Source of the DNA: Pinibacter aurantiacus
GTDB lineage: Bacteria; Bacteroidota; Bacteroidia; Chitinophagales; Chitinophagaceae
Direction: 5' to 3'
Assembly: GCF_019130065.1 (NCBI RefSeq)
Contig: NZ_JAHSPG010000002.1
Location: forward strand, 310,001-374,000
DNA length: 64,000 nt
Shown here: in pieces, positions 18,132 through 26,662 of the stretch
Layout: each line of letters starts with the position of its first letter
Numbering within the stretch: the first letter of the stretch is position 1
Notes under the pieces: model-generated
The model's input: only the letters and a program-made list of their open reading frames with translations
What the model was told of the DNA's origin: nothing
Databases searched by the model: none
Made by a program: the position numbers and the translations under genes

Positions 18132-18995
18132 ATGAAGTATAGTACTCTTTTTAAAAAATGTTATTTACTACTGTTGCTTGCATTGCCGGTTTGCGCACTG
18201 GCTCAAAAGAAAACTGAACTTAATCTCGCAACGTACAACCTGCGCCTGAATGTGGCTTTCGACAAAGAAAATGCATGGCCAAACAGAAAGGAAATGGTAA
18301 AGGACCTGATCCGCTATCACGAGTTCGATATTTTTGGCGTGCAGGAAGCATTGTCTGGCCAAATGAAAGATCTCGAAGAACTGACTGAATACAGCCATGT
18401 AGGCGTAGGTCGCGATGATGGAAAAGATGGAGGAGAATACTCGGCTATTTTTTACAACAACAAAAAATACCAGGTATTGAAGTCTGGCAATTTCTGGCTC
18501 TCACCAACACCAGAAAAGCCGTCCAAAGGCTGGGATGCAGCGTACATACGCATTTGCACGTGGGCCTGCCTGAAAGATAAAAAAACGGGCAAGCAGTTCT
18601 TTATGTTCAACACTCACTTTGATAATGAAGGTGTCCAGGCAAGAGAGAATGCAGCAAAGATGATCCTTGAAAAAATTGATTCGGTTGCTTCAAAAAATAC
18701 TCCGGTGATTATTACGGGCGACTTCAATTCAAATCCTTCAACAAGTGCTTACGGAACAATTGTAACGAAGTTTTCCGATGCAAAATTGATTGCTCAAACA
18801 AAACCTTACGGGCCCGATAGTACTTTCAATGATTTTAAATATCAGAACTATACAAAGGTGGTAAAAGAAGGACGCATTGATTTTGTATTTGTAAATAAGA
18901 ATGTGGAAGTGTTGAAATACGCGGTGCTGACGGATTCCAAGGACTTGCGTTTTCCATCGGATCATTTTCCTGTTGTTTGCAGACTCCGTTTTTAG
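18132..18995 (+). CDS. Endonuclease/exonuclease/phosphatase-fold hydrolase, exported
   Basis: This 287-residue protein belongs to the metal-dependent EEP superfamily, which includes DNase I, sphingomyelinases and phosphoesterases. The signal peptide ends at PVCALAQ. The family motifs are in order: LATYNLRLN with the metal-binding Asn near residue 36, FGVQEAL with the Glu ligand, ITGDFNSNPS near 195, DFVFVNKN and SDHFPVVC near 280. The Asp, Asn and His needed for catalysis are intact. Substrate cannot be told. It follows the SGNH gene by about 40 bp and is probably in the same operon. Confidence 0.87.
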   Translation: MKYSTLFKKCYLLLLLALPVCALAQKKTELNLATYNLRLNVAFDKENAWPNRKEMVKDLIRYHEFDIFGVQEALSGQMKDLEELTEYSHVGVGRDDGKDGGEYSAIFYNNKKYQVLKSGNFWLSPTPEKPSKGWDAAYIRICTWACLKDKKTGKQFFMFNTHFDNEGVQARENAAKMILEKIDSVASKNTPVIITGDFNSNPSTSAYGTIVTKFSDAKLIAQTKPYGPDSTFNDFKYQNYTKVVKEGRIDFVFVNKNVEVLKYAVLTDSKDLRFPSDHFPVVCRLRF

Positions 18996-19046
18996 GTCAG
19001 TATCAACATTATATATAGTTAAGCGTAACAACAAAATATGTTGTTG

Positions 19047-19131
19047 ATGCCCTACGGGCAATGAGGCCTGTTGTGTTTAATTCTATTGATATTATTTCCC
19101 TACGGGAAAATAGCTATTGCCCGTAGGGCAT
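19047..19131. repeat. CCCTACGGGCA palindrome cluster
   Basis: The 16-nt arms 19047-19062 and 19116-19131 are exact reverse complements, and each arm carries its own inverted core GCCCTACGGGC. A third palindrome, TTCCCTACGGGAA, lies between them, and a decayed copy (TTGTCCGTAGGACA) follows near 19168. The cluster sits between the EEP and GH3 genes. Confidence 0.75.
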
Positions 19132-19313
19132 TGATATCAATAGAAGATACAATGACGAGTTCAACCTTGTCCGTAGGACATTAATATGCCAACTCGGAGC
19201 TGCGTGACTTAAGAATATCCAATTCCTGATTTGCTTTACGTTCATGTTGGGTAAGAAGGATTTACATGAAAGCCATATTCTCATTTTTTTATTTCTCAAA
19301 AATTGCTTTACTA

Positions 19314-21596
19314 ATGAAGTACTATAAACTACTTTTTTCGCTTGCATTATTAATCATTTGCAATGTAATGCAGGCACAAAATGCAAAGATGAATGCATTT
19401 GTTACTGCGTTAATGAACAAGATGACGCTTGAAGAAAAACTCGGGCAACTAAACCTTCTGACGACCGGTGAGGTGGTAACAGGTTCTGTAGTAAGCACAG
19501 GTGTTGAAAAGAAAATTAAAGATGGACAGGTGGGCGCATTGCTCAACATTACCAAAGTGGCCGATATTAAAAGGGCACAGGAAATTGCCGTTACACAAAC
19601 AAGGCTCAAAATTCCGTTGATGTTTGGCCTTGATGTGGTGCACGGCTACAAAACAACTTTTCCCATTCCGCTGGCTTTATCCTGCTCATGGGATATGGAC
19701 ATGATAGAGAGAAGTGCAAGAATAGCTGCGATCGAAGCAAGTGCAGACGGCATTAACTGGACATTCTCTCCAATGGTAGATATTGCCCGCGATCCGCGCT
19801 GGGGCCGTATTGCAGAAGGCTCCGGCGAAGACCCTTACCTGGGTTCCAAAATTGCCGCCGCGATGGTAAAAGGTTACCAGGGTGATGATCTTTCCAAAAA
19901 CAACACCATCATGGCCTGTGTGAAACACTTTGCCTTGTATGGTGCCGTAGAATCGGGACGTGATTACAACACGGCTGATATGAGCCACGTAAGAATGTAC
20001 AACGAATATTTTCCGCCCTACAAAGCCGCAGTGGAAGCAGGTGCGGGCACAGTGATGACCGCCTTTAACGAAGTGGATGGCATTCCGGCAACGGGCAACA
20101 AATGGCTGATGACGGATGTGCTTCGCAAACAGTGGGGCTTCAACGGCTTTGTGGTAACTGATTTCACGGCTATTAATGAAATGATGGCTCACGGAATGGG
20201 CGATTTACAAACTGTATCTGCCTTGTCGCTTCGTGCTGGCACCGATATGGATATGGTGGGCGAAGGATTCACCGGTACACTCCCAAAATCATTGAAAGAA
20301 GGAAAGGTTTCCATAAATGAGATCAATGCCGCCTGCAGGCGCATTCTGGAAGCAAAGTATAAACTCGGGCTGTTTGACGATCCGTATCGCTACTGCGATC
20401 CGAGCCGTGCAAAGAACGAAATATATACCGAAGCAAGCCGAATGGAGGCTCGCAGGGCCGCCGCAAAAACATTTGTATTGCTGAAAAATCAAAACAATCT
20501 TCTGCCACTAAAAAAACAGGGATCGATAGCGCTTGTCGGTCCCCTGGCAAATTCCCGGGTCAACATGACCGGTACGTGGTCGGTTTCTGCTGAAAAAGAA
20601 AAACACCCATCTCTGCTGGAAGCCCTGCAGTCACAACTGGGAGCCGCCAATGTAAAAATCAATTATGCCAAGGGTTCCAACCTTACGGCAGATTCTACAT
20701 TGGAAAAGAACAGCACCATGTTTGGCCGCTCACTTAACAGGGACAACAGGTCTGCGGAAGCATTGAAGAAAGAAGCCTTGGACGCTGCTGCAAATTCCGA
20801 CATAATCGTAGCGGCTCTGGGCGAAGCATCTGAAATGAGCGGCGAAAGTTCCAGCAGAACCGATATTGGCATTCCCGATACGCAAAAAGAATTACTTGCA
20901 GCGCTGGTGGCTACGGGAAAACCAGTCGTGCTCGTGCTATTTGCCGGAAGGCCAATGACGCTTAATTGGGAAAACAAAAATGTTCCCGCCATACTCAACG
21001 TTTGGTTCGGCGGTTGCGAAGCCGGGGCCGCGATTGCGGATGTTTTGTTTGGCGACGTAAATCCCTCGGGAAAGCTGACTACAACTTTTCCGCAAAATGT
21101 AGGACAAATTCCCCTGTATTACAACCACAAGAACACCGGCCGCCCGCTTGCGGAAAATGAAAAATGGTTCAATAAATTCCGTTCAAACTACCTCGACGTT
21201 TCCAACGAGCCACTGTATCCTTTTGGCTATGGTTTAAGCTACACAACCTTTGCCTATAGCGACATTCAGTTAAGCGGCACACGTTTTAAACCGGGAGGCA
21301 GCATTACCGCTTCGGTTACTTTAACCAATACGGGCAGTGTTGACGGAGTGGAAGTTGTGCAACAGTACATTCGCGACCTTGCGGGCAGCATCACCAGGCC
21401 GGTAAAGGAATTGAAGAATTTTCAGCGCATTGCGCTAAAAGCCGGAGAATCGAAAAAGGTGACATTTACCATCACGGAGAATGACCTTAAATTTTACAAC
21501 AGCGATCTGAAGTTTGTAGCAGAGCCCGGCGATTTCAAACTATTTATTGGCGGCAACAGCCGCGACGTGAAAGAAGCGGGATTCACTTTGCAATAG
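19314..21596 (+). CDS. bglX: Glycoside hydrolase family 3 beta-glucosidase (BglX-like)
   Basis: GH3 enzymes release terminal beta-linked glucose or xylose. I use the ATG at 19314 because MKYYKLLFSLALLI begins a clean signal peptide ending in VMQAQ; an in-frame ATG at 19266, preceded by AAGGA, adds 16 residues and cannot be excluded. The 760-residue protein has the (beta/alpha)8 domain (about 30-370), a second sandwich domain (about 400-590) and a C-terminal fibronectin-III-like domain (about 660-755). The Lys-His pair is in CVKHFALYG, the nucleophile Asp in GFVVTDFTAINEM and the likely acid/base Glu in EASEMSGESSSR. It is the catalytic glycosidase of the SusCD-associated locus. A strong terminator follows downstream. 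Confidence 0.92.
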   Translation: MKYYKLLFSLALLIICNVMQAQNAKMNAFVTALMNKMTLEEKLGQLNLLTTGEVVTGSVVSTGVEKKIKDGQVGALLNITKVADIKRAQEIAVTQTRLKIPLMFGLDVVHGYKTTFPIPLALSCSWDMDMIERSARIAAIEASADGINWTFSPMVDIARDPRWGRIAEGSGEDPYLGSKIAAAMVKGYQGDDLSKNNTIMACVKHFALYGAVESGRDYNTADMSHVRMYNEYFPPYKAAVEAGAGTVMTAFNEVDGIPATGNKWLMTDVLRKQWGFNGFVVTDFTAINEMMAHGMGDLQTVSALSLRAGTDMDMVGEGFTGTLPKSLKEGKVSINEINAACRRILEAKYKLGLFDDPYRYCDPSRAKNEIYTEASRMEARRAAAKTFVLLKNQNNLLPLKKQGSIALVGPLANSRVNMTGTWSVSAEKEKHPSLLEALQSQLGAANVKINYAKGSNLTADSTLEKNSTMFGRSLNRDNRSAEALKKEALDAAANSDIIVAALGEASEMSGESSSRTDIGIPDTQKELLAALVATGKPVVLVLFAGRPMTLNWENKNVPAILNVWFGGCEAGAAIADVLFGDVNPSGKLTTTFPQNVGQIPLYYNHKNTGRPLAENEKWFNKFRSNYLDVSNEPLYPFGYGLSYTTFAYSDIQLSGTRFKPGGSITASVTLTNTGSVDGVEVVQQYIRDLAGSITRPVKELKNFQRIALKAGESKKVTFTITENDLKFYNSDLKFVAEPGDFKLFIGGNSRDVKEAGFTLQ

Positions 21597-21620
21597 GTTG
21601 TGTCTGCCTGTTAGCAAAAA

Positions 21621-21680
21621 GGCTTCGACAAGCTCAGCCTGACACTCAGATCGTGCTGTCAGGCTCAGCTTGTCGAAGCC
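21621..21680. repeat. Intergenic palindrome, CTTCGACAAGCTCAG family, copy 2
   Basis: The 24-nt arms 21621-21644 and 21657-21680 are complementary at 23 positions, with a 12-nt loop. It is the same family as the element at 538-593, here 24 bp after the GH3 stop. Confidence 0.88.
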
Positions 21681-21748
21681 TCGTCGCACCGAAACAAAAA
21701 CTGCGAAACATTTTCGACCGCAGCATACATTAAAAAGGAATATCAGCA

Positions 21749-21781
21749 AGCTGCCATAGTTTTCTATGGCAGCTTTTTTTT
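21749..21781 (+). terminator. Rho-independent terminator after GH3
   Basis: An 11-bp perfect stem (AGCTGCCATAG / CTATGGCAGCT) with a TTTT loop is followed by a run of T residues. It probably ends the sigma-FecR-SGNH-EEP-GH3 unit or its last part. Confidence 0.9.
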
Positions 21782-21898
21782 GAAAAAATTCAATGAAAGT
21801 GGTGAAAATTCGCATATAAAAGAGAAAAACAGGAGGTTTAACGGTTTACTAGGAAATCTTTATTGAAACCAATAATTTTATTAATAATCCAGATCGCC

Positions 21899-21906
21899 TA
21901 TTTTTG
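21899..21906 (+). promoter_or_regulatory. Possible -7 box for purA
   Basis: TATTTTTG matches TAnnTTTG, 43 bp before the purA ATG. No TTTG is found at the expected -33 distance. Confidence 0.42.
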
Positions 21907-21949
21907 CCACTCTTTGATATTTTAATTTCAATAGCATAAAAATACTTTA

Positions 21950-23218
21950 ATGGTAGACGCAATTTTAGGCCTCCAATGGGGCGATGAAGGTAAAGGTAAG
22001 ATAGTGGACTATTTTGCTCCACAATATGATGTTATCGCACGTTTCCAGGGCGGACCTAATGCAGGTCATACTCTTTACGTAGGAGGGAAAAAAGTTGTAT
22101 TGCACCAGATCCCTTCCGGTGCATTTCATCAGAACACTTTGAACCTTATTGGTAATGGTGTTGTACTTGATCCCGTTACGCTAAGAAAAGAGTGCGACAC
22201 CGTTGCTTCTTTTGGAGTGGATGTAAGAAAAAATCTTTTTATCTCTCAGCGAACACACCTTATTTTGCCTACGCACAGAGCGCTCGACAAAGCATCTGAA
22301 GTTTCAAAAGGCAATGATAAGATCGGTTCTACTTTAAAAGGTATAGGACCTGCTTACATGGATAAAACGGGTAGAAATGGTATTCGTGTAGGCGATTTAC
22401 TTGACAAGAGTTTCACTACTTCTTATATAAAGATCCGTCTTAAGCATCAGCGCCTTTTAGATAACTATAATTTCCAGGAAGATATTAGCCAGTGGGAAGA
22501 AGAGTTCTTCGAAGCAATTGATTTCTTAAGAAGTCTGAACATTGTGAACGGCGAATATTTTATCAACGATAAAATTTCACAAGGCAAAAAAGTATTGGCA
22601 GAAGGCGCACAGGGAAGCATGCTGGATATTGATTTTGGTACGTTCCCGTTTGTAACTTCTTCCAGCACAACTACTTCAGGTATTTGCTCTGGCTTGGGTA
22701 TTGCTCCGCAAAAAATTCGCGACGTAATGGGCGTAACAAAAGCTTATTGCACAAGAGTTGGAAGCGGTCCTTTCCCTACAGAATTATTCGACGAAACAGG
22801 TGAAGAATTGAGAAAGCTTGGCAACGAATTTGGTGCTACTACAGGAAGACCTCGCCGTTGCGGCTGGATTGATCTTGTGGCATTAAAATTTGCCTGCATG
22901 ATCAACGGTGTGAACAAAGTGATAATGACGAAAGCAGATGTATTGGATAACTTTAAAAAACTCGAAGTTTGTACATCTTACGACGTTGATGGAAAAGAAT
23001 CAAAAGAAGTTCCGTTCCAAATGACACGTCACACAATCAAACCTTTGCTGAAAGAATTTGACGGATGGAATTGTGATACAACACAGTTGACAAAAGCTGC
23101 GGAATTACCTGAAAAAATGACACAATACGTTAAATTTATTAATGAATATATTGGAGCAAATGTTTCACATATCTCCAATGGTCCTGGCAGAGAACAAATC
23201 ATTGATGTGAATAAATAA
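21950..23218 (+). CDS. purA: Adenylosuccinate synthetase
   Basis: PurA couples IMP and aspartate using GTP, the first committed step to AMP. The 422-residue protein starts with the GTP-binding loop LGLQWGDEGKGKIVDYF, where the Asp and Lys are catalytic. It also shows GGPNAGHTLY near residue 38, the IMP-binding GSTLKGIGPAY near 125, and TTGRPRRCGW near 300. Length and motifs are normal. The gene reads rightward alone after the GH3 terminator. It is followed 76 bp later by a short gene for an extremely acidic protein that may be read from the same transcript. Confidence 0.96.
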   Translation: MVDAILGLQWGDEGKGKIVDYFAPQYDVIARFQGGPNAGHTLYVGGKKVVLHQIPSGAFHQNTLNLIGNGVVLDPVTLRKECDTVASFGVDVRKNLFISQRTHLILPTHRALDKASEVSKGNDKIGSTLKGIGPAYMDKTGRNGIRVGDLLDKSFTTSYIKIRLKHQRLLDNYNFQEDISQWEEEFFEAIDFLRSLNIVNGEYFINDKISQGKKVLAEGAQGSMLDIDFGTFPFVTSSSTTTSGICSGLGIAPQKIRDVMGVTKAYCTRVGSGPFPTELFDETGEELRKLGNEFGATTGRPRRCGWIDLVALKFACMINGVNKVIMTKADVLDNFKKLEVCTSYDVDGKESKEVPFQMTRHTIKPLLKEFDGWNCDTTQLTKAAELPEKMTQYVKFINEYIGANVSHISNGPGREQIIDVNK

Positions 23219-23294
23219 TTACAAGAAAATTTTCATTAAAAAATTTGGCGAATTAAAAATCTAGCTGAAATTTTACATCAAATACTTTTAGAGT

Positions 23295-23723
23295 ATGGCA
23301 TCGAAGTCTGACAAAGAAAAGAAACCAACAAAGAAAGCCGAAGAGCCGGCAAAGAAAGAGTCTTCAAAACCGAAGAAACAAGCTGAAGAAGATGATGATG
23401 ATGATTTAGAAGATGATGAAGAGTTTGAAACCAAAGCTGCTTCAAAGAAAGGATCAAAGTCAAAAGAAGATGATGACGATGATGATGATCTTGAAGAAGA
23501 AGAAGACGATTGGAACAAAGTAGAAGAAGACGAAGATTGGGATCCTGATTTTGATGAATTTGATATTCCAAAATCAAAATCCAAAAAAAGCTCAAGCGGT
23601 AGTGGTACCGGCGCGACTAAGAAATCTAAATCTGATGACGATGATTTAGGTATGGATGATGATTTCAAAGACATGGATCTGTTTAACGATTCTGGTTTTG
23701 ATGATGAAGACGATGACTTTTAA
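23295..23723 (+). CDS. Highly acidic, lysine-rich disordered protein
   Basis: I recognise no enzyme or domain here. The 142 residues are almost entirely Asp, Glu, Lys and Ser. A basic N-terminal third is rich in Lys, Pro and Ala; two Asp/Glu blocks (about 34-45 and 59-70) and an acidic middle (DWNKVEEDEDWDPDFDEFD) follow; then comes a Ser/Gly/Lys linker (about 97-113) and a C-terminal acidic end DDEDDDF. The ATG at 23295 and the codon use look genuine. The high-scoring frames on the other strand are only Ser/Leu-rich shadows of the GAT/GAA repeats. The acidic tail closing in Phe resembles the tip of single-stranded-DNA-binding protein, but that is only a similarity. It lies between purA and pabB on the same strand. 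Confidence 0.8.
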   Translation: MASKSDKEKKPTKKAEEPAKKESSKPKKQAEEDDDDDLEDDEEFETKAASKKGSKSKEDDDDDDDLEEEEDDWNKVEEDEDWDPDFDEFDIPKSKSKKSSSGSGTGATKKSKSDDDDLGMDDDFKDMDLFNDSGFDDEDDDF

Positions 23724-23744
23724 ATCGTTTTCACCCACACATTC

Positions 23745-25025
23745 GTGACTAAACATTTTACATCTTTCGCAATAGACAATATTGCATTTTATAAACAGCA
23801 AATGTTGAGCTGGGGCAACCGGTTCAACATTTGCTGTTTACTGGATAACCACAACTACCATCTTCAGCATGGAAGCGTGGAATGTGTGCTGGCAGCAGGC
23901 TCACTAAAGAGCATTCAGTTGAATGCCGGCAACGCTTTTTCCTCTCTTAAATCTTTCGCCCAGGAAAATAACGATTGGCTCTTCGGGCATTTTAGTTATG
24001 GTCTCAAAAATGAAGTCGAAAACCTTTCAACAGTAAAGGAAGATCATGTTCAATTTCCGGATCTGTTTTTCTTTGTTCCGGAAACGATCATTTTACTTGA
24101 TGAGAAAAGTGTTTCCATCAGCAGCGAGAAATTTTCTGCCCAGGAAATATTTGATCAACTGCAATCAACAAAACAATTTGATTCCGCTGCAAAAAACCCA
24201 GTTACTTTTCAGCAACGCTTTAGTCATGATGAGTACATTCAAACAATCAACAAACTAAAAGCGCACATACTAAAAGGAGATTGTTACGAAATAAATTTCT
24301 GCCAGGAGTTTTTCGCAGACAATATTTCAATTGATCCCGAACTTACGTATCACTCACTCTCTGCAGTTTCGCCAAATCCTTTTGCTGCGTATTATAAACT
24401 GGATGATAAATTTCTCCTATGTGCCAGCCCGGAACGTTATTTGAAAAAAGAAAACCAGCAATTGATCTCGCAGCCGATCAAAGGGACTTGGCAGAGAAAC
24501 CATGAAAGTGAGGCTGGCGATGAATCTTACAAACAAGCATTATACAACAGTCAAAAAGATCGTGCAGAGAATGTGATGGTGGTTGATCTTGTGCGCAATG
24601 ACCTTTCCAAAATATGCGAAGAAGGAACGGTAAAAGTGGATGAGCTGTTTGGCATTTATACATTCCCGCAAGTACATCAAATGATTTCTACCATCAGTGG
24701 AACAATGCGGAGTGATTTGCATTGGGTAGATGCTATCAAAGCAACATTTCCCATGGGCTCCATGACCGGCGCGCCAAAGAAAAGAGTGATGGAGCTGATC
24801 GATCAATATGAGAAAACTAACCGTGGCATTTATTCCGGCGCTGTCGGCTACGTAAAGCCCAACGGCGATTTCGATTTCAACGTAGTGATCAGGAGTTTAA
24901 TGTACAACGAATCGAATCGTTATCTAAGTTACCAGGTTGGTGGCGGTATTACATTTTACAGTGATCCCGAATTGGAATACGAGGAATGTTTGTTGAAAGC
25001 GCAAGGGATAAAAAGGTTGTTTTAA
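23745..25025 (+). CDS. pabB: Aminodeoxychorismate synthase component I-like chorismate enzyme
   Basis: PabB converts chorismate to 4-amino-4-deoxychorismate for folate synthesis, with an amidotransferase partner not seen here. The frame begins with GTG at 23745; the next in-frame ATG would remove the conserved beginning. The chorismate-binding domain fills the C-terminal 270 residues: GDCYEINFCQEF near 182, SPERYL near 225, PIKGTW near 241, VVDLVRNDL near 280, and FPMGSMTGAPKKRVMELID near 335. The Lys in PIKGT is the residue that marks aminodeoxychorismate rather than anthranilate synthases. Its TAA stop lies inside the first arm of an AATTTGAA-word hairpin. Confidence 0.85.
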   Translation: MTKHFTSFAIDNIAFYKQQMLSWGNRFNICCLLDNHNYHLQHGSVECVLAAGSLKSIQLNAGNAFSSLKSFAQENNDWLFGHFSYGLKNEVENLSTVKEDHVQFPDLFFFVPETIILLDEKSVSISSEKFSAQEIFDQLQSTKQFDSAAKNPVTFQQRFSHDEYIQTINKLKAHILKGDCYEINFCQEFFADNISIDPELTYHSLSAVSPNPFAAYYKLDDKFLLCASPERYLKKENQQLISQPIKGTWQRNHESEAGDESYKQALYNSQKDRAENVMVVDLVRNDLSKICEEGTVKVDELFGIYTFPQVHQMISTISGTMRSDLHWVDAIKATFPMGSMTGAPKKRVMELIDQYEKTNRGIYSGAVGYVKPNGDFDFNVVIRSLMYNESNRYLSYQVGGGITFYSDPELEYEECLLKAQGIKRLF

Positions 25026-25176
25026 TTTGGAAATTTGATGATTTGAAAATTTGAAAATGCAGGTGCCCCGCACTAACAAATTTTCTATCCTGTTGCACAT
25101 TCAAGAATGGTCGAATTGGCCCGACAATTTGCACAGAATGAATTTTCAAATTTTCAAATTTTCAAATTTTCAAATT
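25024..25176. repeat. Word hairpin, AATTTGAA family, copy 1 (stop to stop)
   Basis: The 35-nt arms lie at 25024-25058 and 25142-25176 around an 83-nt spacer. Arm 1 overlaps the pabB stop codon. Arm 2 contains the TGA stop of the convergent ArsC/Spx-like gene at 25170-25172. The arms differ at a few words, unlike the two perfect copies of this family. Confidence 0.85.
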
Positions 25177-25529
25177 GCCGCAACTGCGGCACCCAACGCA
25201 GCAACATTTTTCTTTTCACTGCCAACAAAAATTTTATCGTTCAAAATAACAACCGGTCTTTTCAAAAACGTATATTCTTCGAGAATCAATTTTTTATAAT
25301 CGTCTTCAGTCAGTTTTTTATCCTTCAATCCCAGTTCCTTGTATTTCATAGCGCGGCGACTGAAAAGCGCTTCGTAAGTGCCAGCCATCTTCTTCATTTG
25401 TTCAAGCTGAGCCGCCGTTATTTTTTCTGTTTTAATGTCCTGCATTTCCAACCCTTTCTTCTCAATGCCCGTTTCTTTAATGATCGCCTGACAGGTGGTG
25501 CAAGTGCCGAGGTGGTAGATCTTTTTCAT
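25170..25529 (-). CDS. ArsC/Spx-family thioredoxin-fold protein
   Basis: The 119-residue protein has the ArsC/Spx/YffB thioredoxin-like fold. The N terminus shows the redox motif CTTC after HLGT (residues 6-13), and the C-terminal part has KRPVVILNDKIFVG, including the cis-Pro region. ArsC-type proteins reduce arsenate with a partner thiol, whereas Spx proteins bind RNA polymerase; neither role can be assigned here, and no ars genes are nearby. Its TGA stop is supplied by the AATTTGAA repeat shared with convergent pabB. The start codon is preceded by a possible decayed -7 box (TACCTTG). Confidence 0.82.
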   Translation of the reverse strand: MKKIYHLGTCTTCQAIIKETGIEKKGLEMQDIKTEKITAAQLEQMKKMAGTYEALFSRRAMKYKELGLKDKKLTEDDYKKLILEEYTFLKRPVVILNDKIFVGSEKKNVAALGAAVAAI

Positions 25530-25547
25530 GGCCGCAAGGTAAGAATT

Positions 25548-25693
<146 letters not shown>

Positions 25694-25697
<4 letters not shown>

Positions 25698-26662
25698 TCA
25701 CAGCTTCTTCCCCTAACCGGCTTGTTCTGCCACTCTAAATTGAGCGTGTCGAATAGTAGGTTTTGTTCTTCTGAAGCTGTTGTTGTAGAAAGTGTTTGCA
25801 AATCGGGTTGTCCGGCATTTACCCAGGCCGTATACCAGAAAGAAGCGACAGCAAAAATTGCATCACGCATGCGTCTTTCTACCATTCCATTTAAAAGGCG
25901 ATCGTAGGCTTTGGTATAAAGAGAAGAATATTGTTTTACCAACACATTGTTGCGCTGCTCAAAAGCAAATTTTTGATCTTCATTGACGGTTTTCGAAAGC
26001 TCTTTTTCTGCACGTAAAACAGTATCTGCCGCTGCCGCGCTTTCGAGTACACGCTTCCAGATAAAATCTCCCGGATTGTCGATATATGTAGCCTTTCCTA
26101 CAAAGAAGTCCCACTCATTATCTGCCAGCAATTCTGGTACGCGGCTTTCCCAAAAACCATGTATGCCGTGTTGATTGGAAAGTTGACCGTTGTGATTCAT
26201 GCTTGCATGTAAGGGAACATGCGCATCTGCAATGTAGTGGCCAAGTTCTGCTGACAGTTTCAAAATACGTTGTTCGTCTTTTTCCTTAAAAGCTTTTGTG
26301 AGGCGGCTTAGCATGATTTGCACGTGCCACGGAACAATGCCATAGCTGGTGATGGTATCTACAGAATATTTCGCAACCGCGCTATCCCATTTGCGAGGCA
26401 ATTCATTAAAAGGATAGCGGCCATAGTAATCAATATCGATGTAATGTCGCGGGCCTTCTTCTGCTACCAGGTAGCGACGTTTGTCGGGGTCAACGGCGTG
26501 TTTGGTAATATAGTCAATATGCGGTTTGTAGAATGCCATCATTTGTGGTGGCAACAAGAACACCGCATAGTGATTGATCTTTTGATGACCAAAAAATCCC
26601 CAGCAGAAAACAGTTTTAGAAATTGAAAGTAAAAGTGCTACAGTAATTGTTTTTTTCAGCAT
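25694..26662 (-). CDS. Zinc-dependent phospholipase C / S1-P1 nuclease-like protein, exported
   Basis: A signal peptide (MLKKTITVALLLSISKTVFC) leaves a mature protein starting with Trp. In this superfamily the N-terminal Trp binds zinc through its backbone. Further candidate zinc ligands are HQKINH (about 26-31), RHYIDIDYYG, and ELGHYIADAHVPLHASMNHNG near 140-160. The 322-residue length fits the bacterial zinc phospholipase C or S1/P1 nuclease group. The substrate cannot be fixed from sequence. Its ATG overlaps the TAA stop of the upstream DUF502 gene by one base (TAATG), so the two are translationally coupled. Its own TAG stop is the start of a GAGAGTT-word arm. Confidence 0.8.

Larger units (their letters stand above)
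21597..21949. other. Intergenic region between GH3 and purA
   Basis: This 353-bp gap contains a CTTCGACAAGCTCAG-family palindrome, a strong intrinsic terminator, an A/T-rich stretch and a -7-like box for purA. No additional gene is seen. Confidence 0.7.

Noticed and set aside
23278-23674. Ser- or Leu-rich frames on the minus strand opposite the acidic protein
   Set aside because: They are shadows of GAT/GAA codon runs in the plus-strand gene; composition is purely the reverse complement of those runs.
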